Assembly (NCBI GenBank): GCA_023053545.1
Contig: JAKZAN010000188.1
Span: 1-64,000 of the forward strand
Reading direction: 5' to 3'
Source of the DNA: Lepidurus packardi
Taxonomy: Eukaryota; Arthropoda; Branchiopoda; Notostraca; Triopsidae
DNA length: 64,000 nt
A model generated the notes under the pieces. It worked only from the letters and a program-made list of their open reading frames with translations. It did no database searches and had not been told where the DNA came from. Below, in pieces: positions 1 through 12,580 of the stretch. The position numbers and the translations under genes were made by a program. Positions within the stretch are counted from its first letter, which is position 1, and every line of letters starts with the position of its first letter.

Positions 1-1343
1 CTTGTTTTCTATCAGATCGACACCTTCAGATCCCAGAATCTCGGTGTTGTTATACCCAGCCTCTTCCTTATCGTCAGACAACTATTATTAACTCTGTTGT
101 ATTTCGTCTTCAACATGTTGTCCAGGACATCCTAACTCTTTCAATACTGAATCATCCCTTTCTTCCTTGACCTCGCTTGCCTGCTTCCTCGACTTATGGT
201 TGAAAATGGACAGTTTACTCGGTACTGTGGTCGGTCTACCGCCGACAAAGTCTTCATCTTATGTCTAGATTATTATGGTACCTGTTGGGATTATCTCAAT
301 GTACTCCTAAGCATTCCACGATTGAGGTGTGATATATTTCGTTAGCTGGGTTAACGTGCTTCCTGATTCGTTACCGCCAGGAGATTACATGCATGTTGTC
401 ATTTTTTTAAGCTTGTGTATCCTGGTTGATACGACCTGATCGGTATTTTCGTGTGGCTTTTTATTCTTATTTTTTGTAGCGGGTAGTTCTTGCTTAGCAA
501 GTGAGTGCTGGTCTAGAATGTCTGCAGAGCCAGTGAAGAGAAGGTCGTCCTTCTTCCTGGGCAGTTTACTAATACGAATATTCTTGTTAAAATTGTGAAT
601 GTCTTCGAAGAAGCTTTGAAACTGTTATCGGTCTGATTGGTTTACAGTCTTGTCATGTTGTGAATATTAAAGGAGCCTTTTCTTGATGGATTCGCAGAGT
701 TTTATATCGGAGGGGGTGGCAAGACAAGGGATCTTCTAGGAACAAGTCGAGAAGCGTTCCTCGCAAACGGCTAGAATTTTGGAGAGAGTAATCGCGTTGA
801 TTTATTGATGAGAGAGTTTGTTTTCGGCAATGTATCTATTGAGTCTGCGCACAGCCTTCCTGAGACGGGAGTAGAAGTGGTTCTTGATTGAGTTGTCAGT
901 CCTGAGTTAAAGCATACAATACCAAGAAAAGAGAGTATTTAAAGGAAAATGGTTGGAATACCTGCCGTGGAAATGCTTGGAAATCTTGGCCCAGCGATTG
1001 CCCAGTCGCTCATGTAGTTCAAAAAGTAGGTTTTCTTCTGCAGGTTCCCACTTGTCAGTTTTTATATTCGGGTTCAATTGGTTGTGCCATCTGTCCTGTT
1101 TTTTATTTTATTCTATTCATGAAAGACTCGATGTTTTTGTCACCTTTCACGACACTGTTTTCCTGTACGGTCGTCAATATGAAACTCGTCTGTCAGGATC
1201 TGGACAACTGTACTCCATTTAGTGATTTGACGGTCGAATATGATTTGGGTGAGTGCTTGGTCTTCCTAGTAGGGTATTTGAATAACATAGATGAAGAGAT
1301 GTGAGTTTGTTACCCGTTTGGTCCAAAGTCGTCGTTCTGTCAT
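1..1343 (-). CDS. R2R3-Myb transcription factor, 3' end beyond window
   Basis: Sequence-specific DNA-binding protein of the c-Myb type. Two Myb repeats start almost at the N terminus. The first contains QCRERWHNQLNP and the second contains GNRWAKISKHFHGRTDNSIK, followed by a basic helix (KNHFYSRLRKA), the classic third helix of repeat 3. Reading needs three GT-AG introns at 1266-1313, 1091-1143 and 902-961; all junctions keep the frame and fall inside the repeats. About 394 codons lie in the window, with a Glu/Gln-rich acidic tail running off the left edge. UAA and UAG occur in frame in the tail and are read as Glu. The start ATG at 1341-1343 is the first in frame. Nuclear role in transcription is inferred from the family. 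Confidence 0.85.
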
Positions 1344-2431
1344 GTTGATCTTGCTATTTGATTAGTTTTAAAAGTGAAGAAAGTATTATTGGGATTTTAG
1401 TGATAGGAATGGTAGAGAGATGTGGAAGTATGATCCTTGCCTAGACAATCAAGTATTATCGAAATTATGATATTAATGATGTTGATTGATAATTCGGTAT
1501 TTTCTATTTGATTTTAGGTTGTCTAGAGCTTTCAGTACAAGTGTTTTATGGTTTGAATATGGTTCGGCGTCATGTGGATTGTTTAAATGTATTGCTTAAA
1601 TTATCATAATAACACTCTGGCTGGTTAAGCTAATAGTCAATGAGCAATTAAATGTGGGTTCAGCGAGAGCAGTGCCGAAATTGCTAGTTGTTCTTCATCC
1701 GGGTCTCCTTGTGTCTCGGCTGATCTTGTTCAATTCAGGAAAATACAAAAGCAACAAGAACAATAAAAAACAATAGCACTTATCTCTGCGTATATTGTTG
1801 ACATTATTGCTATTATTACTGTTATCATCATTCTGGGTTTTGCACTTCTGGAAGCCAGAATACTAAGTTGAACTATCAGAAAATTCTGCTAAGTTTTGGC
1901 GTCATCACATATGCAATAAAAACAGCAGTCAGTTACGGAAGGACTACCCTACACAAAATGTCGAAGGAAAGGAGAGGACTAGGGCTATAGCTGTATTTTT
2001 GAAAGAGTGATCAGAGGATAACAGGCAATAAGAGAGAAGTATATATTTGAGGTGTGTGTTGTTGTGTGAGACCATCATAAAATCAATCTATATAATGAAT
2101 TATTGCTATTCCGATGGTGACAATATGTATATCAGTCGAATTTAATGAGGTTTTTCGTTGTTTTAGTGCGCATCATAATCCTACTCTATTTCATTCAGTA
2201 GGCTCAGATTAATACCCATTGACTATCAGATATCAAATTATTACTATCCAATGGGTATATACTCCCACTAATTTCATAGGGGTAGCGACTCCATGGGCTC
2301 TTGCTGGCCATGCCGACCATACCTTGCACTAAGTTGCTTCCATTACCATATATTGTTTGTCTTTATATTATTCATTAATTATGCTGATAGGCATATAATG
2401 GATGCATTTCTGTATCCCATAAACCACACCC
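1344..2431. other. Intergenic, about 1.1 kb, AT-rich
   Basis: 5' flank of the Myb gene and 3' flank of the next minus-strand gene. All frames are cut often by UGA and I see no convincing coding stretch. The segment 2290-2431 may hold a last exon of the neighbour (see that entry). It contains a perfect 10-bp inverted repeat at 2212-2258. Confidence 0.5.
2212..2258. repeat. Perfect 10-bp inverted repeat, possible hairpin
   Basis: The arm ATACCCATTG at 2212-2221 is followed after 27 nt by its exact reverse complement at 2249-2258. It lies in AT-rich intergenic DNA near the 3' end of a minus-strand gene. It could be a transcript hairpin, but nothing in the sequence assigns a role. Confidence 0.5.
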
Positions 2432-3322
2432 TCACACCAGATACGGCCTCAATGCTTACAGGTAGTTGTACTTTCTCTTCGGGTTCTTGCTCCCACCGTC
2501 CCATACTCCTAACCTTGTCGTCCTTCGACCCACACTGCAGTTGCTCTTTCTTACAGATTTCTTCACAGTTGAACCCTCTTCTATCATCACTTCTGCGATG
2601 GGCGAAAACTGTTGCTTCAGCAATAGAGCCTTCTTCTTGTCTTCATGCACCTTTCTCTCTTCGTCCTCCTCATCGCAGAAAAGATTCATGGTGTCGATCT
2701 TTGCAGGAGCGTGGACAGTTGCGACATGGTGTGTTTATGGTGACTACTATTCATCTTAACAATAGACAAAGCAGCAGGGAACTGGTTGTACCCTTGCTGT
2801 CTATGATATCTGGTCTGGTGAAAGGTATCGAGTGTGATTTTTAGCCATCTGGCCCTTGTTCTGATCTCCCTTATGATTAGCACCAGCATTATACGAAAAG
2901 CAATTACTATTTTCTCTGTCATCATTGCCGACATTTGCCATATTTTGATGTGAAAGCGACTCGCGGTAATTCTCGATAACCTCTACGAGAGGGAGCACAG
3001 GCTCGTATGCGATAGCATCATGTATGGCTTGCTTGGCACTCAGGTTATTAGGAGTCGAGAACAGGGACCCTGAACGACAACCGCTAGACGCGATGTTCTC
3101 CTGGGAATGGGCGGTTCTCAGATCTCCGATTTATTTGGTGAGTTCGCAGATTGTCTATTCTTTTGCATAGAGCTAGCGCTGGAGGTGAGCTAGTTTGTGG
3201 GTGGTTTGGGCGATATATTGTTGGACTTGCTAGATATAGAGACACTGTTGGGAAGTAGCTGTAGCACGTAACTCTTCGAGTTTGAGAAGATAGCTGGTGG
3301 AGTGTGAGGATGAGGCGTCCAT
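2432..3322 (-). CDS. Hypothetical protein with N-terminal coiled coil (~296 aa)
   Basis: I do not recognise a family. One frame is open from ATG 3320-3322 to UGA 2432-2434 with in-frame UAA/UAG read as Glu. The first ~100 residues are Leu/Gln/Glu-rich with heptad-like spacing (for example QVQQYIAQTTHKLAHLQR), followed by a Ser/Asn-rich linker and a charged segment (CDEEDEERKVHEDKKKALLL). A good donor (GTAAGC) lies just before the stop, at about 2459. An alternative last exon ending near 2290 is therefore possible and the C terminus is uncertain. A structural or scaffold role is only a guess from composition. Confidence 0.65.
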
Positions 3323-3565
3323 GGTTAGTTGTTTCTGGAGCAGATAATACCTGATGCAAAAGAGGGATAGGTCTGGGAGATGGCTGAAAAAGGTATTTAT
3401 TATTAGTTTTGTGTTTAATTTTAAAAACTAACCGTCTAAACCCAGGACATCCAAAATAATAAAAATAAATTCTCAGACGATCCCAGCCAAAATGCATTAT
3501 CCTCCATTTACAATTCACAAAAACCAACATTCCAACTCAACGCAGTTCACGCTTCACACTTATCA

Positions 3566-3991
3566 TCACCACTTGAACATACTATCCTTCAGATCCTTGT
3601 TCACTATTTTGTCATTATAGAACTTCAGGGGTCTCTTGTTACGCTCTTACACCCGCAACGGGCTGATATACGGTCTATACTCTCCCATCTCCACTCTCGC
3701 ACTTTGTTTTTTTGTGACCAGCACAGCAGGGGCTTTTTGGCAGCACCAGAAAGAAGACCAACAGCCTTAAGATTCAGGTAGTGCTGGGGCATCGTCGAGT
3801 ATGTAGTTTATTTGGGCAGGATTATGGGGAGAGGGCTGGAACGGGAGGTTGGACACTGGCTGGGGGACCTAGAGCATCTGCTCCTGTATTCTAAACTTGA
3901 GATGAGTATGAGGGTCTTCATGGATGTATTATGTTGTGTTAAGTAGCCTCTCACCAGGTCTAAAAGGCTGGACGTTGGACTCCTAAATCAT
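3566..3991 (-). CDS. Hypothetical 141-aa protein with Cys/Trp cluster
   Basis: Single open frame from ATG 3989-3991 to UGA 3566-3568, using UAG/UAA as Glu at several places. It is Pro-rich in the middle, with an unusual cluster EGCWSSFWCCQK near residue 80 that could be a lipidation or metal-binding patch. The C terminus is basic and aromatic (RPLKFYNDKIV). No family was recognised. It lies between two other genes with only ~240 bp on either side. It would be invisible under the standard code. Composition and frame length support a real gene; the function is unknown. Confidence 0.6.
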
Positions 3992-4236
3992 ATGACTAGC
4001 TCTCTCTATGTTTACTTTAATTATGAATACTTTATGAAAACAACCGAATGCCCATGAAGGTCAGGAACAAGGGAGTGTCTGAGGGATAGACAGTCCCGAA
4101 TAATAAAAAACTTAGCCTTCTGATACTAAAAATTATTCATACACATACTTATAAAATTTACATTTTTTCTAAGACTATAAATATATATCTAGAGAATACC
4201 TTACACTTTATCTTGACCAACTAGACACTTTCCCGC

Positions 4237-5214
4237 ATGCTGCGTAGCACAGTCAGTAATGACTTCTCCGATGACTCTCGCATGTCCCGAGTCAAGTACA
4301 TGTCTCTCGTCAAAAAAATGGCAGAGTTCGAAATAAGATAGGGCAAATACATTGAAAAAATACACTATCTTGAGGCGGTGAATGCTCGCCTCGCCTCTGA
4401 ACAGCGGGAACACCTAGGAATCCTCAACAAAGTACCCACTGCTGAAGTATAGCAACTCATTAAGGAGCTCCAACAGGAAATCAAGGTACTCCAAAGCAAA
4501 CAGTCCAAAGAACAACATGATGTCAGCCAGGCCATTGGTGGTCTTTTGAAGGAGAGAGACCTCATCTTACAGAAAGTGCAGCAGCAACTCGATGCAGAAC
4601 GAGAGAAGAGGTTGGAATTAGAATATGAAAACAAGTACTTAAAGAGTAACTTTAAATGGGAAACTCCCAATAACAGCAACAGCAAAGCAGGCACCGACTA
4701 TCAGGCTGAGATCGATAAGCTCAAAGAAGAAAACGAAGTGTTGAGGAATGAGAATGATAGTTTGAAGAGAAAGAAGGCAGAATTAGAACAGAAACACTAC
4801 AAATTGCAGACCCAAATTGAGCAGAAATTCGCCTATCTTGAGTAGCAGATCACCCTCTACGAACAGGAAAAAGCCGAAAACCTTGACAAAATACGAATGC
4901 TAAGAGAGGAACTCGCAATAAGGGAGTCTAAACACTATTTCTCTTTCTCTAACAAGCAAAGCGATGTCAACAGCACTCCTGGAACTAACCATGCCAATCA
5001 AGATGAAGACTTCGAAATCAAGCAGACCGAGAGCCAGTATGATATGGATATGAACGTTTACCGATCCAGCATAGAAAGCCTGATTCAAGAAAACTCTCGT
5101 TTAAAGAAATCGATCGACTTGCTGCAAACGATTGTAGAGGCAGCAGGCTTAGAGCTACCTGCAGATCTTCAGCTGTAGAGGAAGTTGAGCCAGTCGCGAG
5201 GCTCACAGATGTGA
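4237..5214 (+). CDS. Coiled-coil protein (325 aa)
   Basis: Open from ATG 4237 to UGA 5212-5214 with no intron. Nearly the whole protein is predicted alpha-helical coiled coil, rich in Glu, Gln, Lys and Leu (for example EIDKLKEENEVLRNENDSLK near the middle). Several UAG codons are read as Glu within the heptads. An upstream in-frame UGA at about 4213 limits the start. The C-terminal ~100 residues break into a Ser/Asn-rich linker and a second short coil. It resembles centrosomal or ciliary scaffold proteins only in general character; no orthologue is named. Confidence 0.75.
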
Positions 5215-5328
5215 TGGTTCAGCCCACAATTTATCTCACCAATTATGTTCTCGCTTCTGTTTCTCTCTAATCCATATAATTGTTATAAGTAGGGGTCGAA
5301 AAATATCAGTTGAATTATGGTTGTGTGT

Positions 5329-7952
5329 TCAGGCCTTCTTTTTTGGAGGCTTTTTCTCATCAGAAGTTGGGTTTTTCTTCTTTTCTCTCCTTGCCTTGAG
5401 CCCCGTGATTTGGTCAGTGAACTATTTAAACTTCTCGTACTCCTGAGAATACGTGCAGTAAGTGTTGGATAGTGGACCTATGAATTCGGCCAAACGCAGA
5501 GGATCATCGTTCAGTCGCTTCAGCCTTGATTCGTTGAGTACTTTATCGATGCACATTTTGAACTATACCGTACGGAAAAAGGGGTAAATAATAAAATTAT
5601 TAACATTTTTGTACGCTTCCTCCAGTGAACCCCTCTGTTACGTGGGCGATCGTGCTGAAAGGGAAATTGTCCGGCAACTTGCCGTTAGTCTTTTGCCTTA
5701 TCATGTTCTGGAAAATGAGTTTCCTGGTAGCATAGTTGGGATATGGGAAGTAGAACTTCTTGTCGAAGATCTTGTTCATGTCCTTGAGGTTGGCTTCGTA
5801 GGGCTTGTAGCTGCAGCCGATAACAACAATTTGATCTGTTTTCGACCAAAGCTTATTCTTCTTCAGGTCGGTGATAGATTTTTTCATTTTTGGGCCGAAG
5901 TTGCTGCCTCCTCCTGCTTCTTTGCCTTTCTTCTTCTTGGAGCCAGGGAATATAGCCTCGAAGTCATCTATCATCACGATGCTGGGCTGGAAGGCTTTTG
6001 CAGCGATTGCCACCATCCAGATAAGCTTCTTGATGAGTGACTTATCTGCGAAATGTTCTTAGATGTTCGAGGGAGACAGATCGAACACGATTGCATTACA
6101 TTCAGTCTGCAGTGCACGTATGGCTACTGTTTTACCAGTACCCATCGGGCCGTAGAACAAAAACCAGCCATTTTTCTCCAGCCTTTCCTTTGCGAAAGAG
6201 GACCCCAAAGGCATTGCGATGTTTTCGATGATTACTTGTCGTAATTGAGCTACCGAGGGATCAGGCATGATCTAAGATTGTCTTTCCTGGATGGATCCAA
6301 GGGGATTGTGTTCTCCCAAGAGTTCAGTCAGCTTGGCAGGCTTGATGATTTTGGCAACCTTAACTTCTACAAGTTCAGATAAAATATCCTTGGGATCTTT
6401 CTTTCCGAGCCCCATGGGTATTTTGGGTTTTTTCTCTTTCTTGGCTTTCTTCTTGGTCTTCTTCTCTTTCTTCTTCTTGAGTCCATACTTGATTCGCATG
6501 TTGTCAAGTTCAAGGGCGATCATTTCGTCTACACTCAGCTTGATTTATTCTTCTACTTCTGGCCTGATGACATTTCTCGCCATGTCAATATCGTATTTCT
6601 GCTCCAGATTGTCGCTTTCGTCTCTGCAAGACCACTGCTGCGTGTGTTCTTCGATGTTTTTCTGCAAAGAAATCACCAATTCTGAAGGTCCTTTCTTTTC
6701 GTGTTCGTCTAAGAACTTCTCAAGATCATTCTTTTTCCCTTTGCCCCCTTTTCCGTCTTTCTTCTCATCTTTTTTAGGTTTTCCATTTTCTTTGTTGGCT
6801 TCGTCTCCCTCGATAGCGTCTTTGTCCTGTTTATAGAAATCCTGCACCTTCTTTGGCAGATCTGAAAACTCATGCATTTCGAGGTATTTCTGGATCCACT
6901 TCCTCCTCTCATCCAGCATGTTTGTCTTGATGTTGTATTTCTCTGTGGTCATCACGTCTTTCTTCAGTTTTTCGTGGTCCCCCTTGAAGTTATTCTCGTG
7001 GTCAATCTGCACCAGTTTCAGCCGTGTGCGTTGTCTATTCACCATTTCAGCAATGGAGGGAGGAATAGGCTCTTTTTCCATTCCCAAAAACTTCATCTCA
7101 TCCTCTCGTAGCTCGGCCATCATCCTTCTGCTGGCAAAGGCTCTCCAGTACTTCTGGATGATCATAACTCTTTGGGAATCTTCCTCGTCACCATTCATCT
7201 CAGTAATGGGGGCATTCTTCTCCTTGCTAAATCGGTTACGCAACTTACAGGCGTCGAGTCCTCGCATGATTCCCTGACGGCCTCTTTCCAACTTCTGAAT
7301 AATTCTGATAGCGGTCTCGAGATTGGTGTCAAGAGTAAAACTGTCATCGATGATTTCTTCCTCGGGTTCAGTTGTCCCATGGAATTATTCCATGTACTGC
7401 AGCATCAACTGGTCTCTCTCGTCTACCTTTTCCTTTTTGTCCTCACGGAAGTAACGAGGGATGGGAATTTCGAGGGCTTTGGGAGTCAGCTTTAAATCCA
7501 TTACGATTTCGTCAAGATTCACAAAATCAGACTGTATGATCAGAGTGTGGGTGCTGTAGCGCACGATATTCTGCTTGACCTCACACATCCTGACCATTGC
7601 ATTGTCTAGCATCTGACGAAGGAGGATCCTTTTCTGAGGATGGACGAGCTGATCATAGCAATCCTCCAGTCTGCGATAGATGTCGACATATTTGATGTAG
7701 AGCCCCGAGTAGTAGTTGAACCATTCGAGGTCAGTGCGTTTGTAGGTGATCTAAATGGGCAAGTAAAAATGTATCGTATTTTGGTTGGCATAATTTTTGG
7801 TTTGATACCCCCTTCTAATTCTTGTTTTATTCTAATGGCAAGTTCTCCTCCTCAACCTGTTCGAGAAGGTCGTTGATGGCTTCTTCCCATTTTTGGTTGT
7901 AGTAGCTACGGATGTGGGGATGTGTGAGGGTGATTTTTTACATGTTGCTCAT
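5329..7952 (-). CDS. DRC11: Dynein regulatory complex subunit 11 (IQ/AAA protein, IQCA1 family)
   Basis: Axonemal nexin-dynein regulatory complex subunit. The N terminus matches the family (LEWFNYYSGLYIKYVDIY, then HPQKRILLRQML). The middle carries an IQ-like helix (RVMIIQKYWRAFASRR) and a Lys-rich stretch (KKKKEKKTKKKAKKEKK). The C-terminal AAA module has Walker A GPMGTGKT and a degenerate Walker B with Asp-Asp (IVMIDDFEAIFPG) instead of Asp-Glu, as is common in this family. Two introns, 7751-7808 and 5563-5614, give 837 aa. The start at 7952 is followed by a Glu-rich first exon using UAA/UAG. The weak Walker B suggests a structural role more than robust ATPase activity, which is an inference from the family. 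Confidence 0.9.
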
Positions 7953-8369
7953 GAGATGCTCGTGCTGAACGGATGATGCTTATTTAGGTTGATTAGTTTT
8001 TCTATAAGTGATTACGGATCAGTGTTTATATGATTTGGAATATCGAAGATGATGCTAGAATATTTGGAGTTTTCCTTAACCAAACAACAATAGGCAAGTA
8101 GATACAATGTGGAAGTATATAATCCAGGCTGTATTTTGACACTCGACATACATAAACATAGACGGATGTTAATATGTCAACACATCTTTTTATGATCGCT
8201 ATTTCTTCGCACTTCCTCTTCTACTCTTCTATTGCCAATACTGGCTCATACATCTCATTATTTGCTTAGTCGACCCACAATAAATATGTTCTGTCCCAAA
8301 ACATCTAGTCATCTATTCACACTAATCAATCATTCTTCTCCCGTGTTCGTCGCACACTACTTATCATTC
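7953..8369. other. Intergenic 417 bp
   Basis: Upstream flank of DRC11 and downstream flank of the RNA polymerase I gene. It is AT-rich with frequent UGA in all frames. No gene or RNA was recognised. Confidence 0.5.
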
Positions 8370-11300
8370 TCATTCGCTAAGTCTCATCGATAGTTTGATG
8401 TTCATTGCTGCCAGCTAGTTAGCCAAGTACTTAAACACGTAAGGGATTGCGACTTTGCTACAGCTTGAACCCTTGCAAGATGAGCATACCGGTACTCTTT
8501 TGTAAACCTCCTGCATCGACTCTCCTGAGAGTTTCTCCACCTTCAGGTAGCAACCGATCAATGACCCGCATTTGTTGCATACGAATGCTTCTGAGTAATC
8601 AGAACTCTTGAACAACCTCTCGTTCAGAATTTGTGACAATCCATGAGAAAGCATAGCGTCTCTCTCCATCTCGCCCATTCTGATACCTCCTCCCTTCTTC
8701 CTGCCTTTCAGAGGTTGTTGGGTCAAGATATCGACAGGTCCTGTGGATCTGGCTTGGCTCTTGTCGCTGACCATATGCCTGAGTCTCTGGTAGTACACGC
8801 AACCCAGGTAGATATCGACGTTCATCTGCGTACCATAGATACCGGAGTGCATGACTTCATTGCCATAGTAGTTATAGCCTTGCTGAAGTAGCTTTGTCCC
8901 AAAGTAGTTCAGGACACTATCGCCTTCGTAGACTTAGAAGGGGTCGAATTACCTGGGCTTACCTTCGAGTGCAGCAGTTTTTCCGACCATCGCCTCTATA
9001 AGCATACCAATCGTCATACGACTCGGGAAGGCGTTAGGGTTGATAATAACATCTGGGGTAATTCCTGATTCAGTGAAGGGCATATCGATTTGAGGCCAAA
9101 GGGTTGATAGAACACCCTTCTGGCCATGACGAGAAGAGAATTTGTCTCCAATCACTGGCCTTCTATCAAAGCGAAGCTTAACACATATTTTCTCAGGCAG
9201 ATTGGAGCCTTCTAGACTGCTAAGGATAATACCATCAACGTGACAAGGCTCTGACTCTTTGTTCTTGAACTACTTGAATTGTGATTTTGTGATATCCCAT
9301 ACTACTAGTATAACGGATGTTTTCTTGAGTTTCGCACCTACCTTGACCAGCCCATCGTTATCTACCCCTTCAGGGAGAGTATACTCCCTCTTCTTATCGT
9401 TAGGGGCGTCTTTGAAGAGCTTGAACTTTACTCTTTTCTTTTCTTCCTCTTTATTGAGTGTATACTCCACTGTTTTATAGACGATACCATGTCCGAAACC
9501 TCTTTCGAACGTAGATTTATTGATGATCATAGCGTCTTCCATATCGTATCCTGTGTAAGAGATCACGGCCACCACAGCATTGCAACCTGAGTTGTATAGA
9601 TGGAAACCGAAGTCCTCGTATATTCTAGACTTAACTAGTGGAACCTGGCTGTTAATGATTCGATAGAGCTTATTATCATAGCGATAATCCCAGTTCAGAA
9701 CGGCAGTCCCCATAGTCTGCTTGGCCATTTGGCACTGATACATATTACGTGGGGACTGGTTGAAGTTCATAAACGGAATGTGTTGGGGCAGGATGGAAAG
9801 GATAGTCGATGCAGACAACTCGTTATGAATAGAGTTGGGTGTTTCAATGTCAAGGAATAGCTGCTCAAGAGGAGAAATCCATTCGATTTTGTTTAAGGGT
9901 AGGTATTTGACTGGGCGTAAAAGCCGAGCAGGAGCGTAGGAGAGGAAAACCATGGGATAGGCAGTATTTTTAGGCGAGGCCTTCTTCAGCCAGGCGACCT
10001 CTGTTTCTTTAGGAATTTATTCAGATATTTTCTTGAGTCTGATGGTGTTAACAAAGGCTTCTACTTGGTCATCAGGAAGGTATCCTATAAGCTTACCGTC
10101 TATTAAGACAGGATACACGCTATTAGTGCTAATGTAGTTCAAGCTCGAGATATCAATGACACCTGAGTCGCAACAAAGTCTGTCCAGATCTTTAAATTTA
10201 TCTTCCGCATAGACCTCTAGAGCCTGTGGCATGCAGTTCATAGTGATGTGATTTAGAAGACCGCAAGGTCCACCGTCGGGAGTATGCACAGGACAGAGAA
10301 AACCCCAGTTTTCAGGTAAAAGTTTTCGAACCGTTGTTGTTTTCATTTCTGCAAAATAAGCACCACGATGGACAGATCGGAAGTGTGAGAGGAAACGCAT
10401 GTTATTCAATTTATCTGCGATAACAGTGAAGCCTTTGTCTTGCATCAGATCCAGTCCTGTTTTAGACCGAAGATTTCCTGTTGATAGGAAACTCTAAATC
10501 TGCTTAGCCACTGCACCAGACTCCATAATCTTTTTGAGATAGTCCGATTCGCGTACTTTCCGGGTGTCGAAATCTTTACCCTTTTTGGTATCTGCTTGAT
10601 GGCAGTCCTTAACGATCCTCATTCGTACAATACTAAGAACATCCTCCAGCTTTTCTCTGAGAATCATAAGGTAGAGATGTCCAGGAAGCAATACCTCATG
10701 GTTGCACAATGCATCTAGGTTATCGGGTTAGATCTGCTCGTTGACAAGGCAGTACAGTTTATCGATCATCATACAGATGATGTTGAATTTTTATTGGCTT
10801 TTGTTCAGATGCACACAAATATTTTACTGGAGGAAAATCTCGCCGGCTTGTCTGTCTGAATAGCTTAGTCCAACGTTCAACAGGAATCTGAAACTGTTTC
10901 CCAGGTAGCTCAGGCATTGTTATTTGGTGGTGTAACCCATGGTTTTGGCGGTCTTGATAAGCACTTCGATCTTGTCGCTTTTGGCTGAATCTTCGAAGTC
11001 TCCACCCATTAGCTTTGTGTAGATCTATCTATCTGCGAAATCGCCTAGGGCTTTGAGGATAATGATAATCGGAATGAGAAATTCCTGTTTCTTGTAAAGC
11101 AGCCTAAGGTAGATGTTGCCATCGCTGATATAGTGCAGAGTGAAGGTTTTAGCGTAGAAGTCCTCGCGCACACATCTCATCTGAACAGCGTATTGAGTAT
11201 AGCCTGCTCCTCTGTTGGTGTAACTAGGCCTAATGAAGGCTACGGGGAAGTTTCTCTTCTGGATGATGAGCATTCTAATCATCTTCTCGTTACCGTTGAT

Positions 11301-11810
11301 GATGAAATAGCCTCCGTACTCATAGGGATCTTCATTAGCCTTTACGAGTTGTTAGGAAGTCAGACTATGCAGATGACAGTTTTTGCTCATGACCATTATG
11401 GGTAGGTCGCCTAAAGTAACTGTGAAGGACTCACGCGAATCATCAATCTCTTTGGTAACTTCGCAGATTATAGGAGCAGAATAAGTTCTGCCTTGAAGTC
11501 TGCAGTCTCCGGGGTATATTTACTGAGTGGCAGCAGTAGGGTCATTGGAGCGGAAGGGCTTGCCGATATGGACCTGAGAGAAGGACAGCTTCATTTTGTT
11601 GAAGGGTAGTTGGACTCCTTTGCCCTCGATAAGAACCTCTTTGTTGAGTAGCTCCATGGGGGCGAGGTATTCAACAACTTTTTGTAGGCCAGTGTCATAG
11701 ATGTAGTTAAAGGATTGGATGTGGTGGTTAGCAGCGAGCTTGAGTTTGAGAGCAGGAGTCTCCAGATGGGCCCTATTGATGAATTTGGTGCGTTCTTCTT
11801 CTGAATTCAT
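8370..11810 (-). CDS. POLR1B: RNA polymerase I second-largest subunit (RPA135/POLR1B)
   Basis: Catalytic-core subunit of Pol I, which transcribes rRNA in the nucleolus. The frame is continuous for 1146 aa, close to the family length (1135-1203), with no intron. Family landmarks in order are HIQSFN near the N terminus, the lobe motif [96 protein letters not shown] and a C-terminal zinc ribbon (CNKCGSLIG and VCSSCKG). The C terminus is [12 protein letters not shown]. The Glu of ELAAMNI is a UAG at 8415-8417. [10 protein letters not shown] and the C-terminal motif favour Pol I over Pol II or Pol III. The start at 11808-11810 was chosen because residues further upstream look non-coding. Confidence 0.93.
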
Positions 11811-12115
11811 CTTGAGTTGTATGATGAATATATTTCGATGATATAAATGAGTATGAACGTGATTAATTTTGTTGCCAAGGTGCAGAAATATTAAAAAAGG
11901 GAACAACGACTTTCTATAATCCCATTGTTGAGATGCTTCAAATAAAGGTTTAATATAGGTTCAATAGAGTGCTTAGACATTTGATGCAAAAAATTGCAAA
12001 GACATACAGTATCGCATAGACTACATGCTATTACATCAGCAGGCAGTCGGTCGACCCTCAACTAATACAAAAAATTAGTAAAACAAAAACAACAGTCGAT
12101 TGTAAGGTTTAACGC
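11811..12115. other. Intergenic 305 bp
   Basis: Upstream flank of the Pol I subunit and downstream flank of NF-YB. Nothing further was recognised. Confidence 0.5.
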
Positions 12116-12580
12116 TCATCCACTTTCTTCTTTTGCTTCTTTTTCATCGTCACTATCATCTTCGTCAGAGTCTTCGTCTTGTTTGAGACCTTTCTCCATG
12201 TCTTCAGGTTTCTCTGTAGCTTTTACACTCTCCCGGTATTTGCTGAGGTAGAGTTTGAGAATATCGACATATCCTTCAAAGCCCAATGTATTGATGCTCC
12301 AGAGTAAGTCCTCGCCATTTATGGTTTTACGCTTTTCGTTCTTGCATTTTTCACAGGCTTCGCTGGTGATGAAGGAGATGAACTCGGATACACACTACTG
12401 TACAGTCTCCTTAGCATCCTTGGCGATTTTAGCATTTTCAGGGAGTGCCTTCTTCATGATTCTGCTAATGTTGGCGATGGGGAGGAATCGGGAATAGTTG
12501 GGTCCGGTTCTGTGAATAATTGGAAAAGAGGGTGTATATGATTATTGAGGAGGAGAGTACTCTTTATCTTCGGGATCCAT
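12116..12580 (-). CDS. NFYB: NF-YB / HAP3 CCAAT-binding histone-fold subunit
   Basis: Histone-fold partner of NF-YC in the CCAAT-binding factor. Residues ~26-115 carry the conserved core: [58 protein letters not shown] and [20 protein letters not shown]. The acidic C-terminal tail is Asp/Glu-rich. The invariant Glu in VQECVSEF is encoded by UAG (12395-12397), which helps fix the code. The 154 aa, intronless frame runs from ATG 12578-12580 to UGA 12116-12118. It is transcribed divergently from the SANT gene at 12993. Confidence 0.95.

Noticed and set aside
2293-2844. Plus-strand open frame of 183 codons
   Set aside because: Antisense to the minus-strand coiled-coil gene at 2432-3322; no domain.
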